Positions 26,550 to 35,442 of a stretch of DNA of 64,000 nucleotides are shown one piece after another (the first letter of the stretch is position 1; each line of letters opens with the position of its first letter). The notes under the pieces were generated by a model. That model searched no databases and was not told the DNA's origin. It worked only from the letters and a program-made list of their open reading frames with translations. The translations under genes and the position numbers were made by a program. The stretch covers positions 3,782,001 to 3,846,000 of the forward strand of contig CBDCYF010000005.1 of NCBI GenBank assembly GCA_965224065.1. The letters are read 5' to 3'. This DNA is from JAOTZA01 sp965224065. Its GTDB lineage: Bacteria > Acidobacteriota > Thermoanaerobaculia > Multivoradales > JAHEKO01.

Positions 26550-28859
26550 CTAGGTCGCGATGGGCGCTCCGAGCAGCTCGTCGGGGATCCCGAACCCGTT
26601 GACCAGGTGGAGCGCCTGCGGCCGGATCTCGCGACAGAGCTTGTTGACCGTTTTGCGGATGGCCTTGGCCTTGGGCGCCTCCAGATAGCCGTGCTCCTGG
26701 AACCAGCCGCGGTCGAGCTCGATCCGGTAAAGGGCGAAGAGGTCGGCGAGACCGACCAGAGTCTGGGCCAGATCCGGATCCTCGATCTGTCCGATACCGG
26801 CCCAGAACTGTTCCAGGATCACGCTCTCGGTGTGCCCCCGCGCGGCGGCCACCGCGTGGTCCTGAACCTCCAAGAGCGCGTCGAAGGAGTCCATCCCGTC
26901 GTCAAGCCGGCGCTTGAGCCGCCGGGCGAGGGTGGACAGAAGATGATCGGCCCGCCAGCGGAAGGCCGCCAGTTGGAAGTCCCGGCTGCGCAGGTGACTC
27001 TCGTCGGTGTTGCGGGTGGCGACCGGGTTGAGCTCAGCGACCGAGGTGGCGGCTTGGCCGGCGACGTAGCGGGCCAGCCGGAGCAGGCCCATGCCGCCGA
27101 ACTGGCGCTTGTACCCGGTCAGCAGCCCCTTGGCGAGCAGCTGCATCAAGACCATGTTGTCGCCCTCGAAGGTCGTAAAAACGTCGGTGCCCGCCTTGAG
27201 GTCGGCAAAACGATTGACCGCCAGATATCCCTGGGCCCCGCAGGCTTCGCGACAGATCTGGATGGTGTCGGTGGTGTGCCAGGTGCTGAAAGCCTTGAGG
27301 CCGGCGGCCAGTGCCTCGACCTCGCGCCGGTCCTCTTCGGATCCGCGCTGGTACTCGCGCGCCAAGTGCTTGAGGGCGAAGTCGAGCGCGTAGGTCGTCG
27401 CCAGCCGCGGCAGCAGCCGCCGCTGGTGGGTCAAGTAGTCGAGCAGGACGGTCTCGGGCTCGCCCGTCGGTCCGAATTGCCGCCGCCAGGTCGCGTAGCG
27501 AACCGCGATCGTCAGCGCGGACTTGGCGGCCGAGTGCGCCCCCAGGGCCACGCTGACGCGCCCGCCCACCAGGGTCCCGAGCATGGTGAAAAAGCGTTTG
27601 GAGGGGCTTGCGATCGGGCTCGAATAGACCCCATCGGGGGAGACCTCGGCAAAGCGGTCGAGCAGGTTTTCTCGTGGGACGCGGACGCCGTCAAACCACA
27701 ACCGGCCGTTGTCGATGCCGTTGAGTCCCAGCTTCTCGCCACAGTCCTCGATACGGACTCCCGGCAGGACGCCGCCGTCGTCGTCGCGCACCGGCACCAG
27801 AAAGGCATGGACACCGTGTCCCACGCCGCCGATCTCGAGCTGCGCGAACACGGTCATCATCCGGCCGTGGAGGGCCGCGTTGCCGATGTAGTCTTTGCGG
27901 GCGGCGTCGCTCGGGGTGTCGATCACGAATTCCTGTGAGTCCCGCTCGTAGCGGGCCGTAGTCTCCAAGTCGTAGACGTTTGAGCCGTGCCCGGTCTCGG
28001 TCATGGCGAACCCACCGGGCAGGTCGAGCGACCCGACCGCGGCCAGATACGCCTCGTGGTGACGGCGGGTGCCGAGCTGGAGGATCGAGCCGCCAAAGAG
28101 GCCGAACTGGACGCCGCATTTGACCAGCAAGCTCGGATCGTGGGTGGCCAGGGTCTCGAAGGCGGCGATAAAGGCCAGCATGTCGCCGGCGCCGCCCTGG
28201 GCTTGCGGGAAGCTCAGCGCTCCGACCCCTTCGGCGGCCAGGCGTTTCGCCCACGTGAGCACCCTTTCGCGATACGCGGCGCGGTCGAGGCCGTATTCGT
28301 AGCGGAACTCCGGCTGGCACAACAGTTCCCGCACCCGGTTGCGGATCGCCGCGTGATCGCCGTCGAGCAAACGCGTCATCGCTTTGACGTCGAAGGCCGG
28401 TGGGGGCTCCTCGGCCGGTGTAGCGGTCCGCCGCTCCGGAAACAGAATGACCCGCGAAGCCTCGGTCCCGGCGATTCCCAACGCCGCCTCAATCTCCTCG
28501 AGCGCCGTGCGCTCGGCAGCCGAAACATCCTGCCCGCCGGTCCGCGCAAGCTCGATTCCGAGGTCGGCCAGACCGATCTTGTCGGCCGCGGAGAGATCGG
28601 CGGCACGGTCCCGGATGGCGTTCAGAATGGCCTGCAGCCCATCGGCGGACGGTGGGTTGCCGGGGTCGAGCCAACTGCCCAGGTGATCGTGGCAGCGCGA
28701 GGCGTCCTCCTGTGCCTCGGTCAGAGTTCGGCAGATCGAACGGATCTCGTCGGGCTCGAGATCGCCGTCGGCCCATGCGACATAGAGCATAGGCAGGTAG
28801 GGGAGCAGCGCCGGGTCATCCAGCGACGGCTGTATGGTGGTCCCTTTTTCCTCGGTCAT
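26550..28859 (-). CDS. acyl-CoA dehydrogenase/oxidase-like flavoprotein with N-terminal TerB-like domain
   Basis: 769 residues, longer than the usual 380-600. Residues about 15-140 resemble a TerB-type helical domain (YLPMLYVAWADGDLEPDEI). Residues about 165-650 are the acyl-CoA dehydrogenase/oxidase fold: FAD and substrate motifs GGFAMTETGHGSN and LGLNGIDNG, and the catalytic-base region FTTFEGDNMV with Glu as in acyl-CoA oxidases. The rest is a helical oxidase-like C-terminal domain. It would introduce the trans-2 double bond in fatty acyl-CoA. The start has GGAG before ATG. The TerB fusion is unusual and could tether it to a membrane or stress complex, which is inference. Soluble. Confidence 0.82.
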   Translation of the reverse strand: MTEEKGTTIQPSLDDPALLPYLPMLYVAWADGDLEPDEIRSICRTLTEAQEDASRCHDHLGSWLDPGNPPSADGLQAILNAIRDRAADLSAADKIGLADLGIELARTGGQDVSAAERTALEEIEAALGIAGTEASRVILFPERRTATPAEEPPPAFDVKAMTRLLDGDHAAIRNRVRELLCQPEFRYEYGLDRAAYRERVLTWAKRLAAEGVGALSFPQAQGGAGDMLAFIAAFETLATHDPSLLVKCGVQFGLFGGSILQLGTRRHHEAYLAAVGSLDLPGGFAMTETGHGSNVYDLETTARYERDSQEFVIDTPSDAARKDYIGNAALHGRMMTVFAQLEIGGVGHGVHAFLVPVRDDDGGVLPGVRIEDCGEKLGLNGIDNGRLWFDGVRVPRENLLDRFAEVSPDGVYSSPIASPSKRFFTMLGTLVGGRVSVALGAHSAAKSALTIAVRYATWRRQFGPTGEPETVLLDYLTHQRRLLPRLATTYALDFALKHLAREYQRGSEEDRREVEALAAGLKAFSTWHTTDTIQICREACGAQGYLAVNRFADLKAGTDVFTTFEGDNMVLMQLLAKGLLTGYKRQFGGMGLLRLARYVAGQAATSVAELNPVATRNTDESHLRSRDFQLAAFRWRADHLLSTLARRLKRRLDDGMDSFDALLEVQDHAVAAARGHTESVILEQFWAGIGQIEDPDLAQTLVGLADLFALYRIELDRGWFQEHGYLEAPKAKAIRKTVNKLCREIRPQALHLVNGFGIPDELLGAPIAT

Positions 28860-28980
28860 AGGTATTCTCCTCGAGCTAGGCGGAAGCTAGCACGGGATGG
28901 CCGAGCCGGGGGAGCGGCGGTTTTTCCACGGCCCGCGCGGGCCGACAACGAGGCGCGGGCTGGTTGTCGGAGGCCGAGGA

Positions 28981-29053
28981 GTAGGGGCGGGGCTTGTCCC
29001 CGCCCTGCAGAGGCGCCGGCACCAACGGCCGGCAGAGGCGCCGGCCGCTTCAG
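28981..29053. repeat. dispersed palindromes, reverse orientation
   Basis: GTAGGGGCGGGGCTTGTCCC at 28981-29000 (to 29006) is the reverse form of the repeat at 1010-1036. GGCAGAGGCGCCGGCC plus GCTTCAGG follows at 29031-29053 and overlaps the stop of the cysQ-like gene. The 190-base gap holds nothing else recognisable. Confidence 0.7.
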
Positions 29054-29823
29054 GTGAGCTCGAACGTCTCGCCGTCCCAGAGGTAGTCTGAGCCCGGCGC
29101 AAAGGCGACCAGACCGGGGAGGAGGGTGTCCTTACGGTTGAAAACCGGCTTTCCGTGGCCGGGGATGAAGGCTTGGCCGCCCCCCGCTTCGAGAAGCGCC
29201 ACACCCGCCGCCACGTCCCACTCGTTTTTGGGCACCAACGTCCAGGTGGCGTCGTCGAGACCCGCGGCGACGCGCCCCAGCTTGTAGGCGACCGAGCCCA
29301 TGGAGGTGATCGAAAACTCCCGCTGCTGGTAGCCGTCCCATTCGCCGCGGCCGACTTCGCTGCGACTGGCGAGAACCGTCGCCTCTTCGAGGCTGGCGGT
29401 CTTCCGCGGCACGACCGGCCGACCGTTGAGGGTCACACCCGTGTCGAGCGAACCCAGGATCAAGTGGCCGGCGGTCGGGTTGTAGATGCCGCCGGCGACC
29501 GGGCGGCCGTTCTCCACCCAGCCGATCGACACACACCACTCGGGAAGCCCCATGACGAACTCTTTGGTGCCGTCGATCGGATCGACGATCCACACTCGCT
29601 CGCGCGAAAGCCGCGCCGGATCGTCCCGGGTCTCTTCCGAGAGCCACCCCTCGCCCTCCGTGGGCAGGATCTCGTGCAGAACTTCGTTGACCGCAAGATC
29701 CGCCTCGGTGACGGGGGAGCCGCCGGCCTTGCGCCGCGCTTCGATGTCGCCCGGTGTGAAGTCCTGGAGCACCTCGCCGGCCGCGGCGAGGGCGCGACCG
29801 ATCCGATCGAGAATGTCGCTCAC
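29050..29823 (-). CDS. cysQ: 3'(2'),5'-bisphosphate nucleotidase / inositol-monophosphatase family
   Basis: 257 residues from GTG 29823. Metal-binding motifs of the lithium-sensitive phosphatase family are present: SEETRDD, DPIDGTKEF and, near the C-terminus, NEWDVAAGVALLEAGGG. CysQ hydrolyses PAP to AMP, removing the inhibitory by-product of sulfate activation. The context supports this reading over inositol phosphatase: its start overlaps the stop of the sat/cysC gene by four bases, so the two are translated together. Cytoplasmic. Confidence 0.88.
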   Translation of the reverse strand: MSDILDRIGRALAAAGEVLQDFTPGDIEARRKAGGSPVTEADLAVNEVLHEILPTEGEGWLSEETRDDPARLSRERVWIVDPIDGTKEFVMGLPEWCVSIGWVENGRPVAGGIYNPTAGHLILGSLDTGVTLNGRPVVPRKTASLEEATVLASRSEVGRGEWDGYQQREFSITSMGSVAYKLGRVAAGLDDATWTLVPKNEWDVAAGVALLEAGGGQAFIPGHGKPVFNRKDTLLPGLVAFAPGSDYLWDGETFELT

Positions 29824-31547
29824 GACGCGGTTGGCCGCGAGTTGATGAAACCTTCTTTGCGCAGATACGAGACGATCTTTTGCGCCGCTCGCTCGGCGGA
29901 AAGCTCGGCGGTGTCGATCACGACTTCGGCGTTCTCGGGAGCCTCGTAGGGATCGTCGATGCCGGTGAACTCCTTGATCAGCCCCGCCCTGGCCTTGGCG
30001 TAGAGGCCCTTGCGGTCGCGCGCCTCACAAACCTCGAGCGGCGTGGCCACGTGAACCTCGACAAAGCCGCCTTCGTGCTCGATGGCGTCGCGCACCTGGC
30101 GCCGGGTCTTTGTGTACGGCGCGATCGGGGCGCAGATCGCGGCGCCACGGTTCTTGGTGATCTCGCTCGCGACATAGCCGATCCGGCGGATGTTCAAGTC
30201 GCGGTGGTCCTTCGAGAAGCCGAGCTCGCTCGACAGGTTCTTGCGCACGATGTCGCCGTCGAGAAGCGTCACCGGACGGTCGTCGATCTCCATCAGCTTG
30301 GCGATCAGGATCTGGGCGATGGTCGACTTGCCCGACCCCGAGAGACCGGTGAAGAACACCGTGTAGCCCTGCCGGGAGCGCGGCGGAAACCGCCGCCGCA
30401 GCGCGCGGATGACCTCGGGGTAGGAGAACCATCCCGGGATGTCGGCGCCCTCGCGCAGCCGGCGCCGTAGCTCGGTGCCGGAGAGATTGAGGATCTTGGC
30501 TCCCTCCGGAACTTCCGGCCGCGGCAGGTACTCGCCACGGTCCTCGCAGTACACCACCTCCTGAAAGGGAACCAGCTCGATGCCGATCTCCTCCTGGTGC
30601 TTCTTGACCAGCTCCTGGGCGTCGTAGGGGCCGTAGAACGGCTTGCCGTCGCGGTCGCGCGGACCGGCGTGGTCCCGCCCGACGATGAAATGAGTGCACC
30701 CGTAGTTGCGCCGGATCAGCGAGTGCCAAAGGGCCTCGCGGGGACCGCCCATTCGCATGGCGAGCGGTAGCAGGCTCAGCATCGCCGATTGTGGCAGGAG
30801 CTGGTCAACGACTGCTTCATAGCAGCGCACACGGGAGAAGTAGTCGACATCGCCCGGGCTGGTACGCCCGACCACCGGGTGGATCAGCAGCTTGGCCTCG
30901 TTGTCGGCGCCGGCCCGCCGCGTCAGCTCGACGTGGGCGCGATGCATCGGGTTGCGGGTCTGGAACGCGACGACCCGGTTCCAGCCGCGGCGGGCGAACT
31001 CGGCCCTCAGCTCCTCCGGCGTGTGCCGGTGATGCCGGTAGGTGTGGTGCGGCGGCAGCTCGATGCCCTCGATCGACCCGCCGATGTAAAAGGGGTGGGT
31101 CTCGTGCAGAAGCTGAAAGACGCCCGGATGGTCGTGGTTTGTGGTGCCGAAGACGGCCTGTGCCTCGGCCTCGCGGTCGGGCTGCCAGACGTCGGAGACC
31201 GTCAGGAGCCCGAGCGCCATCCCTTCCGGGTGGCGTAGCGTCAACCGATCGCCCGCGGACAGTTTTTCGGCGAAGTCCTCCGGCACGTCGAGGGTAATCG
31301 GCATGGGCCACAGCGCGCCGTTCGCCAGCCGCAACTCACGGCAGACCCGGGCGTAGTCGTCGCGGCCAAGATAGCCGTCGAGCGGCGAGAATGCGCCGTT
31401 GAGCAGCAACTCGCTGTCCCAGATCTGGCGGGAATTGAGATCCCACGACGGGAGTCGCAGGGCTTCTTTCTTGAGCTCGGGGGCGGTCTGCGAATCGACA
31501 AGCAGCGAGCGCACGTTGACTTCAAGCGGTGAATCCACGGTCGGCAT
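29820..31547 (-). CDS. bifunctional sulfate adenylyltransferase / adenylylsulfate kinase
   Basis: 575 residues. Residues about 1-385 are ATP sulfurylase, with the nucleotide motifs FQTRNPMHRAHVEL and VGRDHAGP. Residues about 395-575 are APS kinase, with P-loop GLSGSGKS (about 400) and LLDGDIVRKNLS, and the lid segment GFSKDHRDLN. The protein would make PAPS from sulfate and two ATP. Order and length match fused Sat-CysC enzymes. ATG 31547 has AAGGA upstream. The downstream cysQ overlaps by four bases. The product may feed sulfation or reductive assimilation; no cysH is in the window. Confidence 0.93.
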   Translation of the reverse strand: MPTVDSPLEVNVRSLLVDSQTAPELKKEALRLPSWDLNSRQIWDSELLLNGAFSPLDGYLGRDDYARVCRELRLANGALWPMPITLDVPEDFAEKLSAGDRLTLRHPEGMALGLLTVSDVWQPDREAEAQAVFGTTNHDHPGVFQLLHETHPFYIGGSIEGIELPPHHTYRHHRHTPEELRAEFARRGWNRVVAFQTRNPMHRAHVELTRRAGADNEAKLLIHPVVGRTSPGDVDYFSRVRCYEAVVDQLLPQSAMLSLLPLAMRMGGPREALWHSLIRRNYGCTHFIVGRDHAGPRDRDGKPFYGPYDAQELVKKHQEEIGIELVPFQEVVYCEDRGEYLPRPEVPEGAKILNLSGTELRRRLREGADIPGWFSYPEVIRALRRRFPPRSRQGYTVFFTGLSGSGKSTIAQILIAKLMEIDDRPVTLLDGDIVRKNLSSELGFSKDHRDLNIRRIGYVASEITKNRGAAICAPIAPYTKTRRQVRDAIEHEGGFVEVHVATPLEVCEARDRKGLYAKARAGLIKEFTGIDDPYEAPENAEVVIDTAELSAERAAQKIVSYLRKEGFINSRPTAS

Positions 31548-31861
31548 GTTCGGAGTCCTTGGAAGGCCTGTAAAGGCGTGGTGGGGAGAGGCCCGCGGGC
31601 GGCCCTCCGGAAAGGCGTCAGCGGCGGAATATAGCAGATTTTGGGTCGCAGCGGCGTGCGGTAGCCGCTCGAAACAGATCGCACATAAGCGTAGGTTATT
31701 CAGTCATTTAACTTCTGTGAGATGGCGGGGCTCTGACGGCCCAAAGCGAGCATTTCCGAGGAGCAACTGTCGGCGGGAGCCATTTAGACGACCAGTGGGC
31801 ATGATACGGTTGCCAAAATTAGTTTGCCAATTCGATAGAGATCGTCCGAAAGGAGCGTCTT
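31548..31861. promoter_or_regulatory. 314-base divergent intergenic region with promoter-like elements
   Basis: No gene is seen. On the minus strand TGC-TATATT (31628-31636) is a good extended -10 for sat/cysC. On the plus strand a direct repeat of TTGCCAA (31810-31816 and 31824-31830) lies just upstream of the protease gene and could be a regulator site or a -35 region. The right half is visibly less GC-rich than the surroundings. Confidence 0.45.
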
Positions 31862-33217
31862 ATGACGAAAAAGCTGCTTCGCGGCACCATGGCGGTAGTG
31901 TTTCTGAGTCCCATTCTCCTGAGCGCTGAGGAACCTGACCCGAGTTCCGATCCCGCGAAAGCTGACTGCCCCTGTCAATACGAAGCGATCCAGGAGGAGA
32001 CGGGTGAAGTTGTGGAGTCGCACCACGGTGAGTCACGCCCCTCTCCGAACACAATGGAAAAGGCCTTTGAGATCGATAGCCGGCTCGCGGCCGAGAAGTT
32101 CGGCTGGGACATCCAGGAAACCCGTGAACACATGCGGAACCAGAAGAAGTTCGGCATTCTGGTGTCGGAGCTGCAAGAGAAGGGCTCGGAGGTGTTTGCA
32201 GGCTCTGCCATGGCCAGGAACCCTGGCGAGGAAGCAACCATCTGGATCAAAGGAGACGCGTTGCCTTACGTCAAGGAGATGGCGGAGAGGTTCATGCGGG
32301 AGAACAAGATGCGAGTTCGGATTGTGGATGGCATGCGTTTCTCCGAGCTCGACCAAGAGAAGCGAATGGACCAGATCGCCGAAGCACTGGAGAAGAGGGG
32401 CTTCCACGGCGTCGGCGCGGCCATGCTTCCGGGGGACATCATTCAGGTCTCAATGCTGGCCTCAGATAGGTTCCCAGAAACGCAGATCCCCAAAAACCTT
32501 GCGGAGCTACGCCTCGACCGAGATTATCTCGACCCAGTTGCGGAGGAGCTTCTCCCGGAGCAGATGGACAAGCGCGGAATCTACTTTGCCTTCACCACCC
32601 AGCCCATCGACGTCGACGAGCACGCTCGTGGGGGTCGTCAGGTCTACAGCGGCACCGCCCAGTGCACCAGTGGCTTTAGTGTCGAGCGAATCTCGGACTC
32701 GAAGAACGGCATTGCCACCGCGGCGCACTGCACCGGTATGAGCAACTTCAACGCCGAGAGCCCCGAGGCGGACTTCACCCTCTTCCACAGGGGTGAGCAT
32801 TGTGGCAGCCACGGCGACGTGGAGTGGAAGAGCTCAAATCATTTCGAGCTTGCGGAGTACTGGGCCAGCCCCACAGATCTGCGCGACGTTGATTCCAGAG
32901 AGACCTGGTACAGCGTCAACAACGTCTACTGCGTGTTCAGCCGCATGACCGGTACCCGCACCTGCGATCGGGTGTACTCCACGAGCGTGAGCCAAACGGG
33001 GTCCTCGGGCGCGTGCAATGGAGTAAAGGCCAAGAGACTGGTAGCGATGGACGAGGACAACACTGTTGGAGGTGACAGCGGCGGCCCGTGGTCATACTCC
33101 ACTGAAGCTGCCGGCATCCACAAGGGCGACAAGTGGATCTGGTTCGGCACGCGGAACACCTTCACCAAGGCCTCCCGATTGGACGAAGCGCTTGGAGTGA
33201 GAATTCGAACGAAGTGA
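31862..33217 (+). CDS. secreted chymotrypsin-fold (S1) serine protease with long propeptide
   Basis: 451 residues. Signal peptide 1-21. Residues about 60-250 look like a propeptide rich in charged helices (WDIQETREHMRNQKKFGIL). The protease domain starts near 260: His289 in ATAAHC, a likely Asp319 in HGDVEW, Ser406 in VGGDSGGPW, with paired cysteines around His and before Ser. This layout resembles the alpha-lytic/streptogrisin group, where the propeptide aids folding. AAAGGAG lies upstream of ATG. The gene is visibly less GC-rich than its neighbours, which may point to transfer. It is probably an extracellular degradative enzyme. Confidence 0.87.
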   Translation: MTKKLLRGTMAVVFLSPILLSAEEPDPSSDPAKADCPCQYEAIQEETGEVVESHHGESRPSPNTMEKAFEIDSRLAAEKFGWDIQETREHMRNQKKFGILVSELQEKGSEVFAGSAMARNPGEEATIWIKGDALPYVKEMAERFMRENKMRVRIVDGMRFSELDQEKRMDQIAEALEKRGFHGVGAAMLPGDIIQVSMLASDRFPETQIPKNLAELRLDRDYLDPVAEELLPEQMDKRGIYFAFTTQPIDVDEHARGGRQVYSGTAQCTSGFSVERISDSKNGIATAAHCTGMSNFNAESPEADFTLFHRGEHCGSHGDVEWKSSNHFELAEYWASPTDLRDVDSRETWYSVNNVYCVFSRMTGTRTCDRVYSTSVSQTGSSGACNGVKAKRLVAMDEDNTVGGDSGGPWSYSTEAAGIHKGDKWIWFGTRNTFTKASRLDEALGVRIRTK

Positions 33218-33318
33218 AGACTGAAGGGTGACTGGCGAGCTTGGGGCTGGCTCTTCCGCAAGGCCCTGCTAAATGATCGGCGTGTAGAGCCCCAGTCCAG
33301 GTGCTGCTGCCGCGGGGG

Positions 33319-34362
33319 TTACCGCATCCTCGACGGAACGGGCGAAGAGTCTGTTTGAGACGTATCGAGGGCGGGTGTGCGGACTCGCAAAAGGGTCGCC
33401 TCGCCGCGGGCGGTGAAGCGGTACTCGCCCATGGCCGCGGGCAGGAGTAGCCATTGCACGGCGTCGAGGTCGAGCGGATCGCCGTCCCACTCGAGCCGCG
33501 TCGTCCCCTCGAGAACCGCCCAAGCCTCGAAGGTCGAGCCGTCGCACCGGCCCTCGACCGTCGCCCCCGGCGAGAGCCGCAGCCGCTGGGTCTCGAAATA
33601 GGCACAGCTGGCGAGAAGCTGGTCCCCGTTCTCCCCGTCCTCCGAAGAGGTCCACACCGCTCCCGGCTCGGTGGCCCCGAAGTCCAGGACTTCCAGGGCG
33701 TGAGACAGGTGGAGCGGACGGTCGTCGGCGCCGCGGTTCCAGTCGTAGACGCGGTATGTGATGTCGCTCGACTGCTGGATCTCGGTGAGCAGGATCCCGG
33801 GTCCGATGGCGTGGATGGTCCCCGGGAGGAGAAAAAAGACGTCTCCCGTCTCGACCGGCACCCGGTGCAGCCAGTCATCGGCGCGACCCGTGGCCACGGC
33901 CTGTGCGAACAACTCCGGCTCGACGTCGGGCCGGAACCCCAGGATGAGCTCGGCGCCGGGCTCGGCGTCCAGGACCACCCACATCTCGGTCTTGCCCAGG
34001 TCGTTCTCGTGCTCGAGCGCATAGGCGTCGTCCGGGTGCACCTGGACCGAGAGCCACTCGGCGGCATCGAGCAGCTTGATCAGGATCGGGAACCGGCCGC
34101 GTTCGAGGGCCGCCGCGTTGCGGCTCCCGACCAGCGCTTCGCCCCATTCGGCGAAAAGCTCGGCGAGGGTGCGGTTGGCTGCGGGTCCGTGTGCGACACG
34201 CGTCGGCCCGTTGGGGTGGGCCGAGATTTCCCAGCTCTCGGCCACCTTGCCCGGTGGCAGCTCGCGCCCGAGGTGTGTGGCCAGCTTGCGCCCGCCCCAG
34301 GGATAGCTCTTGAGAACCGGCTGAAATGTGAGGGGGTAGAGGGACTGGCTCGCCTCGCTCAC
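33319..34362 (-). CDS. manA: mannose-6-phosphate isomerase, class I
   Basis: 347 residues from GTG 34362. Cupin-type phosphomannose isomerase. Zinc ligands appear in SVQVHPDD (Gln, His), KTEMWVVL (Glu) and PGTIHAIGPG (His), and the catalytic arginine lies in the VYDWNR segment. It interconverts mannose-6-phosphate and fructose-6-phosphate, feeding GDP-mannose for glycans. A TGC-TAGCCT box lies nine bases before the GTG. The gene is divergent from infC and convergent with the S1 protease. The 101 bases after its stop hold no clear terminator. Confidence 0.92.
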   Translation of the reverse strand: MSEASQSLYPLTFQPVLKSYPWGGRKLATHLGRELPPGKVAESWEISAHPNGPTRVAHGPAANRTLAELFAEWGEALVGSRNAAALERGRFPILIKLLDAAEWLSVQVHPDDAYALEHENDLGKTEMWVVLDAEPGAELILGFRPDVEPELFAQAVATGRADDWLHRVPVETGDVFFLLPGTIHAIGPGILLTEIQQSSDITYRVYDWNRGADDRPLHLSHALEVLDFGATEPGAVWTSSEDGENGDQLLASCAYFETQRLRLSPGATVEGRCDGSTFEAWAVLEGTTRLEWDGDPLDLDAVQWLLLPAAMGEYRFTARGEATLLRVRTPALDTSQTDSSPVPSRMR

Positions 34363-34704
34363 GCGCCGATCAGGCTAGCACAGGCTTGCCTTGGTTCCCC
34401 CGGGCTTGACTCTGGCGCCGTACTCTTGTGCTAGGCTGTCTCAAGTGTTGCCGATCGTCTATTTGCTGAGCCCGGGACCCGAGCACGCTCTCCCGGGCGC
34501 ACCGCGGCGCGGCACCTTGTTTCGCCGTTGCCGTCCCACCGTTCGATGATTCTCGTGTCCGTCGACAAGGTGTGAGGCGGCCGGCTCGGAAGGGATGGGT
34601 GCGCCTCTCGGCGTGTCCGGCGGCCGTGTCGCGTGCTGCGGTCGGGAATAAACCGGTGCCGGTCGAGTGTAGTGGTCGGTGCCGGCGAGGAAAGGAGCAG
34701 AGAG
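34363..34704 (+). promoter_or_regulatory. infC leader region
   Basis: 342 bases without a gene. TTGACT (34406-34411) and TGC-TAGGCT (34429-34437) form a candidate promoter, though the spacing is 20 rather than 17. The remaining leader of about 260 bases is GC-rich with several potential hairpins. It may carry autogenous control of infC, as in other bacteria. AAAGGAG at 34691-34697 precedes the ATT start. Confidence 0.45.
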
Positions 34705-35409
34705 ATTCGTAGACCTATCAGAAGACCCCCGAGGAGGGACGATCAGCCGCGGGTCAACCACCGCATCCGCAAGAGCCCGGTTCGTCTGATCGACGAGAAC
34801 GGCGGCCAGGTCGGCGTAGTGGAGATCGAAGAGGCGCGGCGGCGAGCGGAAGACGCCGGTCTCGATCTGGTCGAAGTCGGCCCGACGGCGGATCCGCCGG
34901 TGGTCAAGATCCTCGATTGGGGCAAGCTCAAATACGAGCGCGAGAAACAGGCGCGCGAGGCGCGCAAAAAGACCCACACCATCGAGGTCAAAGAGGTCAA
35001 GTACCGGCCCAACATCGACAAGCACGACATGGAGCGCAAGACCGACCGGGTCAAGCACTTCTTGTCGAAGGGTAAAAAGGTCAAGGTCACGGTCTTTTTC
35101 CGCTACCGGCAGCTACGCCGTCCCGAGCTGGGCGCGGAGATCCTCGATCGTCTCACCAAGGCGGTGGAGGGCCTGGGTGTGATCGAGACCCGTACCGGCC
35201 TCGAGTCGCGTCGCATGGTGATGGTTCTGGCGCCGGTCAAGGCCGACCAGAAGAAGACCGCGGAGCCGGCGGCCAAGAAGCCCAAGCCCAAGCCGGCGCA
35301 AAAAGCCGCCGCTGACCGACCGGCCGCAGATCAGCCGGCTGCAGACCAGCCGGCCACGGATCAGCCGGCCGCTGAGCAACCGGCGGACAAGCAAGCGCAG
35401 GCCGAGTAA
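34705..35409 (+). CDS. infC: translation initiation factor IF-3 with ATT start and alanine/proline-rich tail
   Basis: 234 residues from the rare start ATT 34705, eight bases after AAAGGAG. An ATT/ATC start is a hallmark of infC and underlies feedback control by IF-3 itself. The N-terminal domain (RVNHRIRKSPVRLIDENGGQ), linker helix and C-terminal domain (VTVFFRYRQLRRPELG) are complete. IF-3 keeps 30S subunits free and proofreads start codons. Beyond residue about 180 there is a lysine-rich stretch and about five imperfect repeats of AADQPA, an uncommon tail. rpmI and rplT, usually next to infC, are absent; ftsH follows on the opposite strand. Confidence 0.93.
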   Translation: MRRPIRRPPRRDDQPRVNHRIRKSPVRLIDENGGQVGVVEIEEARRRAEDAGLDLVEVGPTADPPVVKILDWGKLKYEREKQAREARKKTHTIEVKEVKYRPNIDKHDMERKTDRVKHFLSKGKKVKVTVFFRYRQLRRPELGAEILDRLTKAVEGLGVIETRTGLESRRMVMVLAPVKADQKKTAEPAAKKPKPKPAQKAAADRPAADQPAADQPATDQPAAEQPADKQAQAE

Positions 35410-35442
35410 GCCCGGCCCCGCGGGAAGTCCAGCCGGCGGTTC

